Positions 1 to 6,016 of a DNA stretch of 6,143 bases are shown piece by piece (the stretch's first letter is position 1; every line of letters begins with the position of its first letter). A model generated the notes under the pieces. It had not been told where the DNA came from. It saw only the letters and a list, made by a program, of their open reading frames with translations, and searched no databases. Source of the stretch: JBJENW01 sp051880395 (GTDB lineage: Bacteria; Bacillota; Clostridia; Lachnospirales; Lachnospiraceae); NCBI GenBank assembly GCA_051880395.1, contig JBJENW010000363.1:1-6143 (forward strand), given 5' to 3'. Both the position numbers and the translations under genes were made by a program.

Positions 1-230
1 GCAAAAATAAAGCATCGAAGATTCACCCACCCAAACTCGACTTCATTTCTGTCTAGCCCGTCTGGAAACAACCGCCCCGCCTCCCCATCCAGCCGAATTT
101 CGAAAACGTCCGTATAGGAATCCCCCAAATTGAGATATATTTCACACCTGCCTTTTTCAAAGAGTGGTGGGGCCAATACCGCTTCGGGTGACCAATAAAG
201 TAGAACTCGCACACTTACACCTTGCCCCAT
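1..230 (-). CDS. Probable partial gene of unknown function, running off the left edge
   Basis: The minus strand is open without a stop from position 230 to the window edge (76 codons plus 2 bases), starting at an ATG; the frame stays open upstream to a stop near 281. The translation begins MGQGVSVRVLLYWSPEAV and continues with alternating hydrophobic and polar stretches (for example EIYLNLGDSYTDVFEIRLDG at residues 30-49) that look like beta strands of a soluble protein. The plus strand here has about 73 C to 39 G, so G is in excess on the minus strand, as on the coding strand of the other genes. GC is about 49%, above the rest of the window. No good ribosome binding site precedes the ATG; a GTG at 212-210 has AAGG five bases before AGT-GTG region and is an alternative start. 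I do not recognise the family. A chance open frame cannot be excluded, and the function is unknown. Confidence 0.45.
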   Translation of the reverse strand, partial: MGQGVSVRVLLYWSPEAVLAPPLFEKGRCEIYLNLGDSYTDVFEIRLDGEAGRLFPDGLDRNEVEFGWVNLRCFIF

Positions 231-250
231 ATTCAAAGAAATGATATAAT
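222..250 (+). promoter_or_regulatory. Probable sigma-A promoter of the operon, extended -10
   Basis: TTGCCC (222-227, four of six matches to TTGACA) is followed after 17 bases by a perfect TATAAT (245-250). TG one base before the -10 box makes it an extended -10 promoter. Transcription should start near 257, giving a leader of about 50 bases before the ATG at 310. It points into the 310-5272 gene block, where I found no other convincing promoter, so it probably drives much of the operon. Its -35 box lies inside the first codons of the minus-strand fragment if that gene starts at 230. Confidence 0.7.
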
Positions 251-309
251 ATCCAAAAAAGGATGAAACACGTCCAAATCACAGGGAGGATCAAAAAGGG
301 GGAGAGCAT

Positions 310-819
310 ATGTCAATTGAATTTGACGTAAAACTAGAAGTAAAAGACATGTTTTGGTTTAATATGTATCACACGTATACCGGATTTCACGGTATTTTTT
401 CTATTCTGCTTGCCGTGGTGAGCTTTGTGTATTGTTATGCGACATTTGGAAAAGTGGGCATCGGATACACCATTGCCTATGCGGCTTTTGGAGTGGTGGT
501 TCTTGTTTATATACCACTTTCTCTTTATACAAATTCCAAGCGGCAGATCGCAATGTCGGAGGTGATGCAGCAGGGATTGCATTATCAGGTGGACAAAAAA
601 GGGATCACAGTGACATCGGGAGAAGAAAGTGCAGAACTCCCGTGGAATCAGATTTATAAGATTGTTGAGACGAAACATGGGATTCTTGTTTATTCCACTA
701 GGAGAAACGCATACGTGATTCCGCAGACGGCGGTGGACAAACAGCATGATCCGCTGGTTCAGCTGATGAAAGAAAATATGGAAAAATATCGGATCCGTTT
801 TAAAAAGCTGGAAGCATAA
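310..819 (+). CDS. YcxB-like membrane protein (two TM segments plus C-terminal domain)
   Basis: This 169-residue protein resembles the YcxB-like family of small Gram-positive membrane proteins, whose role is not established. The start is well supported: GGGGGAG ends five bases before the ATG. Residues 1-26 are polar and aromatic. Two hydrophobic segments follow, about 28-46 (GIFSILLAVVSFV) and 51-73 (through FGVVVLVYIPLSLY), separated by a very short turn, so both ends should face the same side. Residues 88-165 form a soluble domain with the family pattern: a G-x-x-x-x-x-G-E-E-S strand pair, PWNQIYKIVE (111-120), GILVYST (124-130) and YVIPQ (135-139). It is the first gene after the promoter at 222-250, and tsaE starts 26 bases after its stop. 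The link to the tRNA genes downstream may be only shared transcription. Family assignment is by pattern recognition and the function is unknown. Confidence 0.78.
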   Translation: MSIEFDVKLEVKDMFWFNMYHTYTGFHGIFSILLAVVSFVYCYATFGKVGIGYTIAYAAFGVVVLVYIPLSLYTNSKRQIAMSEVMQQGLHYQVDKKGITVTSGEESAELPWNQIYKIVETKHGILVYSTRRNAYVIPQTAVDKQHDPLVQLMKENMEKYRIRFKKLEA

Positions 820-845
820 AATCAAAACAGTAGAAAGGGAAAGCT

Positions 846-1271
846 ATGATAGTGGAAACAGGTTCTGCAGAGGAGACGAGAAAACTTGGAAAACAACTGG
901 GAGAACAGGCAAAACCGGGAGAAGTCTATACGTTAAAAGGAGATCTTGGAACTGGAAAAACGGTTTTGACACAGGGAATTGCAGAGGGATTAGGGATTAC
1001 GGAGCCGGTAAACAGTCCGACATTTACGATCGTTCAGGTTTATGATTCCGGTCGGATGCCTTTTTACCATTTTGATGTCTATCGGATTGGCGATATTGAA
1101 GAAATGGATGAGATCGGATATGAGGATTATTTTTATGGACAGGGATTGACGATGATCGAGTGGGCAGATTTAATCTCTGAAATTCTTCCAGAACACCGTT
1201 TGGAGATTTCCATTGAAAAAGATCTTGAAAAAGGCTTTGATTATCGTAAAATCACGTTGGAAAGGAAATAG
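846..1271 (+). CDS. tsaE: tRNA threonylcarbamoyladenosine biosynthesis ATPase TsaE
   Basis: TsaE is the cytoplasmic ATPase that works with TsaB and TsaD to make N6-threonylcarbamoyladenosine (t6A) at position 37 of tRNAs that read ANN codons. The 141-residue length is usual for the bacterial family. A Walker A loop GDLGTGKT lies at 32-39, followed by the family signatures NSPTFTIV (56-63), FYHFDVYR (73-80) and IEWAD (104-108). The ATG is preceded by GAAAGGGA (833-840) with five bases between, a good ribosome binding site. The gene is nine bases upstream of tsaB, and tsaD lies in the same block. TsaC, needed to supply threonylcarbamoyl-AMP, is not seen in the window. All key motifs are present and I see nothing unusual in the protein. 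Confidence 0.97.
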   Translation: MIVETGSAEETRKLGKQLGEQAKPGEVYTLKGDLGTGKTVLTQGIAEGLGITEPVNSPTFTIVQVYDSGRMPFYHFDVYRIGDIEEMDEIGYEDYFYGQGLTMIEWADLISEILPEHRLEISIEKDLEKGFDYRKITLERK

Positions 1272-1280
1272 ACAATAGAT

Positions 1281-1997
1281 ATGAAAATTTTAGGAATTGA
1301 CAGCTCAGGTCTGGTGGCGAGTGTCGCAGTTGTAGAGGAAGAGAACTTATTGGCGGAGTACACTGTGAATTATAAAAAAACACATTCACAGACACTTCTG
1401 CCTATGCTAGAAGAGATTACAAAGATGATTGAACTGGATCTTGAGAGTATAGATGCAATTGCAGTAGCGGGGGGACCGGGGTCATTTACCGGACTTCGTA
1501 TCGGTGCAGCGACAGCAAAGGGAATCGGATTGGCTCTGGACAAGCCGCTGATTCATATACCGACCGTTGACGGGATCGCTTACAATTTGTATGGCTCAAA
1601 AAATCTGATCTGTCCGCTGATGGATGCCAGAAGAAATCAGACTTATACGGGCTTATATCGTTTTGAGGGGGATGCCATGCAGAACGTTTTAACACAGTGT
1701 GCAGTCGGGATTGACGAAATTATTGAAAAAGTAAATCAGATTGGAGAGCCGACCACATTTCTTGGTGACGGCGTATCTGTATTTCGAACTTATATTTCCG
1801 AACATTGTACTGTTTCCTATACATTTGCACCGCCACATTTAAACAAACAGCGGGCATCTGCGGTTGCAGCGCTGGGACTATTATATTACAAAGAAGGAAA
1901 AACGGAGACAGCAGCAGCGTTTCGACCGGATTATCTGAGACTTTCGCAAGCAGAACGAGAGCGCCTAGAACGAGAAAAGGCAGGAAGAACGGAATGA
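1281..1997 (+). CDS. tsaB: tRNA threonylcarbamoyladenosine biosynthesis protein TsaB
   Basis: TsaB is the non-catalytic ASKHA-fold partner that dimerises with TsaD in the t6A37 complex. The 238-residue protein shows the family marks in order: LGIDSSG at 4-10, KTHSQTLLP at 33-41, the signature GGPGSFTGLRIG at 64-75, PLMDARRNQ at 112-120 and the C-terminal PDYLRLSQAERERLE at 216-230. The full TsaD metal-binding HxxxH motif is absent, as expected for TsaB. The start is the first ATG after an in-frame stop at 1269-1271, which is also the tsaE stop. The nearest ribosome binding site, AAAGGA (1261-1266), lies inside the end of tsaE and is 14 bases from the ATG, which is long; translation probably relies partly on ribosomes finishing tsaE. 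The stop overlaps the rimI start in an ATGA. Confidence 0.97.
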   Translation: MKILGIDSSGLVASVAVVEEENLLAEYTVNYKKTHSQTLLPMLEEITKMIELDLESIDAIAVAGGPGSFTGLRIGAATAKGIGLALDKPLIHIPTVDGIAYNLYGSKNLICPLMDARRNQTYTGLYRFEGDAMQNVLTQCAVGIDEIIEKVNQIGEPTTFLGDGVSVFRTYISEHCTVSYTFAPPHLNKQRASAVAALGLLYYKEGKTETAAAFRPDYLRLSQAERERLEREKAGRTE

Positions 1998-2440
1998 TTT
2001 TTGTAACACAGATGCAGGAAGCAGATACAGAGGAAGTCAGTCGAATCGAAGCGGAGTGTTTTTCACAGCCCTGGTCTAAAAAAGGATTTTCAGAAGCACT
2101 CAGACAGGAAAGCATATTTCTTGTGGCTAGAGACGAGAATCAGATTGTAGGGTATTGTGGAATGTACTGTTCCTTCGGAGAAGGGGAAATTACAAATGTA
2201 GCGGTAAAAAGCAGTCACCGAGGGGGTCATGTGGCGACAGCATTAATGCAGCAGTTGTTTGAAAAAGCAGAAGAAAAAAAGATGGAGCGCATTTTGTTAG
2301 AAGTGCGCGTTTCAAATGTGGCTGCACTGCAGTTATATAAAAAAATGGGATTTCAAACACTTTGTACCAAAAAGGACTTTTATGCATTTCCTAAGGAGGA
2401 CGCATTTTTGATGGAAAAATCGTTTTTGACAGAGGCATAA
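1994..2440 (+). CDS. rimI: Ribosomal-protein-alanine N-acetyltransferase RimI (GNAT family)
   Basis: RimI transfers acetyl from acetyl-CoA to protein N-termini, classically the N-terminal alanine of ribosomal protein S18. The 148-residue protein has the RimI order of motifs: FSQPWS at 23-28, ITNVAV at 66-71, a helix with the acetyl-CoA loop at 76-81, LLEVRVSN at 101-108 with the likely catalytic Glu103, and LYKKMGF at 114-120 with Tyr115 as likely general acid. The frame is open further upstream inside tsaB, but the ATG at 1994 is the credible start: the GNAT fold begins there, it overlaps the tsaB stop as ATGA, and AGGA lies 8 bases before it. One oddity is that the loop reads R-G-G-H-V-A where the family has R-x-x-G-x-G/A, so His79 replaces a nearly fixed Gly. 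A rimI gene between tsaB and tsaD is common in Bacillota. Confidence 0.93.
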   Translation: MIFVTQMQEADTEEVSRIEAECFSQPWSKKGFSEALRQESIFLVARDENQIVGYCGMYCSFGEGEITNVAVKSSHRGGHVATALMQQLFEKAEEKKMERILLEVRVSNVAALQLYKKMGFQTLCTKKDFYAFPKEDAFLMEKSFLTEA

Positions 2441-2473
2441 AAGGCAAGGTCACAGAATATAGAGGAGAAGAGT

Positions 2474-2719
2474 ATGAGAAAGAAAAAGGAAATTTACTGT
2501 AATGCTTGCGGCCGTAAGATGGAACGTCGGGGAAAATTTTTTACAGAAGATTTTATTTCTGTTCAAAAAGAGTGGGGATATTTTTCAAAAAAAGATGGCA
2601 CAGTGCAAAAATTCGATTTATGTGAAGCCTGTATGGAAAAAATTACGGAGCAGTTTGTAATTCCGGTAGAAGAAACAGAAAAAACAGAGCTTTTGCAGGA
2701 ACACAGTGCCTGTTGGTAG
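2474..2719 (+). CDS. Small protein with two CxxC pairs (putative zinc ribbon), function unknown
   Basis: An 81-residue, highly charged soluble protein with C9-N-A-C12 near the N-terminus and C50-E-A-C53 in the second half, a spacing that suits a single zinc ribbon with four cysteine ligands. Between the pairs lies a strand-rich stretch, SVQKEWGYFSKKDG (29-42), followed by FDLCEACMEKI (47-57). A last cysteine (C80) sits next to the C-terminus outside this pattern. The start is secure: GAGGAGA (2462-2468) with five bases to the ATG. It sits between rimI and rnz, with gaps of 33 and 12 bases, on the same strand. No catalytic motif is visible. Metal binding is inferred from the cysteine spacing; a role as an RNA- or protein-binding accessory to its neighbours is only a guess. 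Confidence 0.82.
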   Translation: MRKKKEIYCNACGRKMERRGKFFTEDFISVQKEWGYFSKKDGTVQKFDLCEACMEKITEQFVIPVEETEKTELLQEHSACW

Positions 2720-2731
2720 AAAGGATAAATT

Positions 2732-3661
2732 ATGCTGGATATATGTTTACTTGGAACGGCGGGAATGATGCCGCTTCCAAACCGCTGGCTGACTTCCATG
2801 ATGGCTCGTTTTAATGGAAGCAGCCTTTTAATTGATTGTGGAGAAGGAACACAGATTGCGATCAAAGAAAAAGGATGGAGTTTTAAACCAATTGATATCA
2901 TCTGTTTTACACATTTTCATGCAGATCATATCAGTGGTCTGCCAGGATTGCTTCTTACGATGGGAAATGCAGAACGGACGGAGCCGCTTACGATCGTAGG
3001 CCCAAAAGGCGTGGAGCGTATTGTAAATGCACTGCGAAGTATTGCACCGGAGTTACCGTTTCCGATTCAATTTATAGAGCTGTCAGGTCCGAAGCAGGAA
3101 TTGGATCTATGTGGTTATCATATTGAAGCATTTCGAGTGAATCATAATGTGACATGTTATGGGTATTCCATCACGATCAACCGGGCAGGAAAATTCCAGG
3201 TAGAACGTGCTTACGAACAGAATATACCACAAAAATACTGGAATCGACTGCAAAAAGGAGAAGTCATTGAAGCGGAAGATGGACGGATTTTGACACAGGA
3301 CATGGTACTTGGAGAAAAGCGAAAAGGTTTAAAAGTGACATATTGTACAGATACGCGGCCAACGGATGCGATGATAGAAGCGGCCGAAAAGTCAGATCTT
3401 TTTATCTGCGAGGGAATGTACGCGGAAAAAGAGAAAATAGCAAAAGCAAAGCAGTATAAGCATATGACCTTTTATGAAGCAGCGGAAGCAGCAAAAAAAG
3501 CAGAAGTGCAGGAAATGTGGCTGACACATTTTAGTCCGTCTCTCATATGTGCGGAAAAATATCTTCCAGAGGTGCGCAAAATTTTTGAAAATACAAAACT
3601 TGGAAAAGATGGAAAAACAGTCGAGTTAGATTTCGAAGACGAATCAGAGGGGGAAAAATGA
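2732..3661 (+). CDS. rnz: Ribonuclease Z (tRNA 3' processing endonuclease)
   Basis: RNase Z is a metallo-beta-lactamase-fold endonuclease that removes the 3' trailer of tRNA precursors, mainly those lacking an encoded CCA. The 309-residue length fits the short bacterial form. The metal motif T-HFHADH is at 60-66 (His61, His63, Asp65, His66), with further ligands likely at His138 (in VNHNVTCYGY), Asp207 (CTDT, 205-208) and His266 (LTHFSPS, 264-270). His244 in KHMTFYEAA matches the conserved catalytic-region histidine. The N-terminal strand reads LLGTAGMMPLPNRWLTS (6-22) rather than the common GTG-x-x-x-P-x-x-x-R-N form, keeping Pro and Arg. AAAGGA (2720-2725) is six bases before the ATG. Its stop overlaps the next start as ATGA. 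Its place among t6A genes makes this a tRNA-maturation block. Confidence 0.95.
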   Translation: MLDICLLGTAGMMPLPNRWLTSMMARFNGSSLLIDCGEGTQIAIKEKGWSFKPIDIICFTHFHADHISGLPGLLLTMGNAERTEPLTIVGPKGVERIVNALRSIAPELPFPIQFIELSGPKQELDLCGYHIEAFRVNHNVTCYGYSITINRAGKFQVERAYEQNIPQKYWNRLQKGEVIEAEDGRILTQDMVLGEKRKGLKVTYCTDTRPTDAMIEAAEKSDLFICEGMYAEKEKIAKAKQYKHMTFYEAAEAAKKAEVQEMWLTHFSPSLICAEKYLPEVRKIFENTKLGKDGKTVELDFEDESEGEK

Positions 3662-4254
3662 TGAAAGGAAAAGGGAAAGGGACAATACGTATTTTGATTG
3701 CCGGAATTGCAGGTGTTCTACTGATCGTAGGATACTATTATTATATTTCCAATTCTACCAAAAAGACGGCAGAACAAAAGACGTTAAGCGAAATCGAAAA
3801 AGTGACGATGAAAGATCTTGATACCGAGTATCCGAAAACGCCGAAAGCAGTTGTGAAATTTTATAATCGGATCGTATGTTGTATGTACAACGAAAAGTAT
3901 AGTGATGAGGATTTGCAGAAATTAGGGGGACAGCAGAGAAAATTACTGGATGCCGAATTACTTGATCAAAATCCTGAAAAAGACTATATCGAGAATCTGA
4001 AGCAGGACATCCTTTCTTACCGTGAACATGAGCGAACGATTACAAAGGCGATCGTCAGCGATCAGGAGGATGTGGTGTATAAGACAAAAAACGGAAAGCG
4101 CTGCGCATATGTATCGGTGCAGTATTTCATGAAAGAAAAAAATGGCTATCAGCGTACAAATCAAGAGTTTGTACTGCGACAGGATGAAGCAGAAAATTGG
4201 AAAATACTTGGTTTTTATAAAGTAGAAGGAGAAAATAAAGCAGACGATGAGTAA
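3658..4254 (+). CDS. Membrane-anchored protein of unknown function between rnz and tsaD
   Basis: A 198-residue protein with a lysine-rich N-terminus (MMKGKGKG), one hydrophobic segment at about 10-31 (IRILIAGIAGVLLIVGYYYY) and a polar remainder. The positive residues before the segment predict an inside N-terminus and a domain of about 165 residues outside the membrane. There is no lipobox cysteine. The outer part has helices around 58-75 (PKTPKAVVKFYNRIVCC) and 92-120, then strands at 149-157, 168-175 and 181-188 ending NWKILGFYKVE, a layout reminiscent of NTF2-like folds. It may belong to a Lachnospiraceae domain of unknown function such as DUF6715, which I recall but cannot verify. Two ATGs stand in tandem: GAGGGGGA (3647-3654) is three bases from the first and six from the second (3661), so the second may be the real start. 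It overlaps rnz by 4 bases and tsaD by 8. Confidence 0.85.
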   Translation: MMKGKGKGTIRILIAGIAGVLLIVGYYYYISNSTKKTAEQKTLSEIEKVTMKDLDTEYPKTPKAVVKFYNRIVCCMYNEKYSDEDLQKLGGQQRKLLDAELLDQNPEKDYIENLKQDILSYREHERTITKAIVSDQEDVVYKTKNGKRCAYVSVQYFMKEKNGYQRTNQEFVLRQDEAENWKILGFYKVEGENKADDE

Positions 4255-5272
4255 AGAAGAAATAAAAATTCTTGCAATAGAAAGTTCCTGTGATGAAACA
4301 GCAGCAGCAGTAGTGGTAAATGGTCGGGATGTGCGCAGCAATGTGATCTCATCTCAGATTTCTCTACACACGTTATATGGCGGTGTGGTACCAGAAATTG
4401 CATCTCGCAAGCATATTGAGCATATTAATCCAGTGATCACAGAGGCATTACGGCAGGCGAATACGACGCTTGACGAAATCGATGCAATTGGTGTAACTTA
4501 CGGTCCGGGGCTTGTAGGGGCTCTTTTAGTTGGTGTTTCTGCGGCAAAAGCGATCAGTTTTGCAAAAAAAATCCCGTTGGTAGGGGTGCATCATATTGAA
4601 GGACATATCAGTGCAAATTATATTGAAAATAAAGAGCTAGAACCACCGTTTTTATGTTTGGTAGTTTCGGGAGGGCATACCCATCTGGTTCGCGTAGAGG
4701 ACTACGGGAAGTATACGATTTTAGGGCGTACACGTGATGATGCAGCAGGAGAGGCATTTGATAAAGTGGCGCGCGCGATTGGGTTGGGATATCCGGGCGG
4801 TCCGAAAATTGAAAAAGTGTCAAAAGAAGGAAATCCGGATGCGATTGCATTTCCAAGAGCAAAAATTAGTGACGGACCATATGATTTTAGCTTTAGTGGA
4901 TTAAAATCAGCGGTCTTAAATTATCTAAATGGATGTAAAATGAAAGGTCAGGAAATCATCACGGCAGATGTGGCTGCATCGTTTCAAAAATCAGTCATAG
5001 ATGTTCTAGTTGGAAATGCAATGAAAGCAATTGATGAATTTCGAATGGATAAATTTGCAATTGCCGGTGGTGTTGCGTCGAACGGAACACTTCGAGAGGC
5101 AATGCGAGAAGCATGTGAAAAGAAAGGGGTTGCATTTTATCATCCGTCACCGATTTTTTGTACAGACAATGCGGCAATGATCGGTGTTGCGGCTTATTAC
5201 GAATTTCTGGCAGGAACTAGAAGTGGAATGGATTTAAATGCAATTCCCAATTTGCAGTTAGGCGAGCGGTAA
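4247..5272 (+). CDS. tsaD: tRNA N6-adenosine threonylcarbamoyltransferase TsaD (Kae1/Qri7 family)
   Basis: TsaD is the catalytic subunit that transfers the threonylcarbamoyl group to A37 of tRNA within the TsaBDE complex. The 341-residue length is typical. Motifs in order are AIESSCDETAAAVV (10-23), YGGVVPEIASRKH (44-56), TYGPGLVGALLVG (84-96), the metal ligands in HHIEGH (115-120, His116 and His120), VSGGHTHL (140-147), GEAFDKVARAIGLGYPGGP (168-186), FSFSGLKSAV (214-223), GGVASNGTLRE (274-284) and FCTDNAAMIG (304-313) with the third ligand Asp307. The start overlaps the previous stop by 8 bases (ATGAGTAA). The only purine-rich site, AAGGAG (4226-4231), is 15 bases away, so translation is probably coupled to the upstream gene. 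The stop codon lies in the loop of a terminator-like hairpin. Confidence 0.98.
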   Translation: MSKEEIKILAIESSCDETAAAVVVNGRDVRSNVISSQISLHTLYGGVVPEIASRKHIEHINPVITEALRQANTTLDEIDAIGVTYGPGLVGALLVGVSAAKAISFAKKIPLVGVHHIEGHISANYIENKELEPPFLCLVVSGGHTHLVRVEDYGKYTILGRTRDDAAGEAFDKVARAIGLGYPGGPKIEKVSKEGNPDAIAFPRAKISDGPYDFSFSGLKSAVLNYLNGCKMKGQEIITADVAASFQKSVIDVLVGNAMKAIDEFRMDKFAIAGGVASNGTLREAMREACEKKGVAFYHPSPIFCTDNAAMIGVAAYYEFLAGTRSGMDLNAIPNLQLGER

Positions 5273-5285
5273 AGCTCGCCTTTTT
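5260..5285 (+). terminator. Terminator-like hairpin overlapping the tsaD stop codon
   Basis: GGCGAGC (5261-5267) and GCTCGCC (5274-5280) form a perfect 7-bp GC-rich stem, extended to 8 bp by A5260-T5281, with the six-base loop GGTAAA and then TTTTT (5281-5285). This is the form of an intrinsic terminator. The TAA stop of tsaD (5270-5272) is in the loop. The U-tract is short and runs straight into the ispD ribosome binding site, so termination may be partial, with read-through feeding ispD. I found no clear separate promoter for ispD. Confidence 0.75.
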
Positions 5286-5291
5286 AGGAGG
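5286..5291 (+). promoter_or_regulatory. Ribosome binding site of ispD, directly after the terminator T-run
   Basis: A perfect AGGAGG lies four bases before the ispD ATG (5296) and begins immediately after the TTTTT of the hairpin at 5260-5285. The strong site shows that ispD is meant to be translated from an mRNA that reads through the hairpin, or from a transcript starting very close upstream. Confidence 0.8.
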
Positions 5292-5295
5292 AAAA

Positions 5296-5979
5296 ATGAA
5301 AATTACAGCAATCATATTGGCTGCAGGTTCTGGAAAAAGAATGCAAAGTGCAGTACCAAAACAATATTTGGATTTAAAAGGAAAACCGGTATTATATTAT
5401 TCTTTACAGGCGTTTGAAGCTAGCGCAGTAGACGAAATTATTCTGGTAACAGCGAAAAAGGATCTTTCTTATTGCAAAAAAGAAATTATAGAACGGTACG
5501 GATTTAAAAAAGTAAAAAAAATCGTAGCAGGAGGAGCAGAGCGTTATGATTCTGTATTTAGTGGTCTTCAAGCAGCAGAACAACCAGATTATGTTTTGAT
5601 TCATGACGGAGCAAGACCGCTTTTGACACAAAAAATAATAAAAGACAGCATTCAGGCAGTGCAAAAATATAAGGCATGTGTTGTTGGAATGCCGGTAAAA
5701 GATACGATTAAAGAAGTAAATGAGCAAGAAGAAGCAATTCGTACGCCCGAACGTGAGTTCCTGTGGCAGGTACAGACACCACAAAGTTTTTCCTATTCGT
5801 TGATTTATGCGGCGTATGAGAAAGTACTTTCATCGGGAACTATTGGTGTGACAGATGACGCGATGGTTGTGGAAAAAGCATTTCAAAAAAAAGTGCATCT
5901 AATCAAAGGGAGTTATGAAAATATCAAAATCACGACGCCGGAAGACCTGAAAATAGCGGAGATTTTCATCAACCCATAA
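5296..5979 (+). CDS. ispD: 2-C-methyl-D-erythritol 4-phosphate cytidylyltransferase IspD
   Basis: IspD joins CTP and 2-C-methyl-D-erythritol 4-phosphate to give the CDP derivative, the third enzymatic step of the non-mevalonate isoprenoid pathway, in the cytoplasm. The 227-residue length is typical. The nucleotide-binding loop ILAAGSGKRM is at 7-16 with PKQY at 21-24; then GGAERYDSV (79-87), LIHDGARPL (101-109), a lysine-containing GMPVKDTIK (131-139), QTPQSF (160-165), TDDA (186-189) and the C-terminal GSYENIKITTPEDL (205-218). No fused IspF domain and no separate ispF follow. A related cytidylyltransferase such as the ribitol-phosphate enzyme TarI is a possible alternative, since the families share these motifs, but the length and motifs favour IspD. 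AGGAGG precedes the ATG. No intrinsic terminator follows the gene. Confidence 0.9.
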   Translation: MKITAIILAAGSGKRMQSAVPKQYLDLKGKPVLYYSLQAFEASAVDEIILVTAKKDLSYCKKEIIERYGFKKVKKIVAGGAERYDSVFSGLQAAEQPDYVLIHDGARPLLTQKIIKDSIQAVQKYKACVVGMPVKDTIKEVNEQEEAIRTPEREFLWQVQTPQSFSYSLIYAAYEKVLSSGTIGVTDDAMVVEKAFQKKVHLIKGSYENIKITTPEDLKIAEIFINP

Positions 5980-5984
5980 GGAAT

Positions 5985-6012
5985 AAAAAAAATAAGAAAA
6001 AAATAGAAAAAA
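5985..6012 (+). promoter_or_regulatory. Phased A-tracts, probable UP element of the tRNA promoter
   Basis: Three runs of A, at 5985-5992 (8), 5997-6003 (7) and 6007-6012 (6), have centres about 11.5 and 9.5 bases apart, close to one DNA helical turn. They end four bases before the -35 box at 6017. Such phased A-tracts bend DNA, and A/T-rich sequence here is the usual binding place of RNA polymerase alpha-subunit C-terminal domains at stable-RNA promoters. The role is inferred from position and composition. Confidence 0.6.
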
Positions 6013-6016
6013 GCTA

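Noticed and set aside
283..290. AGGGAGGA as a ribosome binding site for a leader peptide
   Set aside because: No start codon lies at a usable distance downstream; the site GGGGGAG next to the ATG at 310 is the working one.
334..825. Long minus-strand open frame opposite the YcxB-like gene
   Set aside because: It is a shadow of the real gene: rich in His, Cys, Asn and Phe, with no ribosome binding site or recognisable motif. The same holds for the other antisense frames across tsaB, rnz, tsaD and ispD.
816..845. Separate promoter for tsaE (TAAAAT at 816-821)
   Set aside because: No reasonable -35 box is present 16-18 bases upstream, and the gap to the preceding gene is only 26 bases.
1805..1993. 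Long upstream extension of the rimI reading frame inside tsaB
   Set aside because: The frame is open, but the extra 63 residues are compositionally odd, overlap conserved tsaB sequence and precede the GNAT fold. The ATG at 1994 with the ATGA overlap is the fitting start.
5980..6016. Terminator after ispD
   Set aside because: The region is A-rich on the plus strand and has no GC stem followed by T; its T-runs are on the minus strand, where no gene converges.
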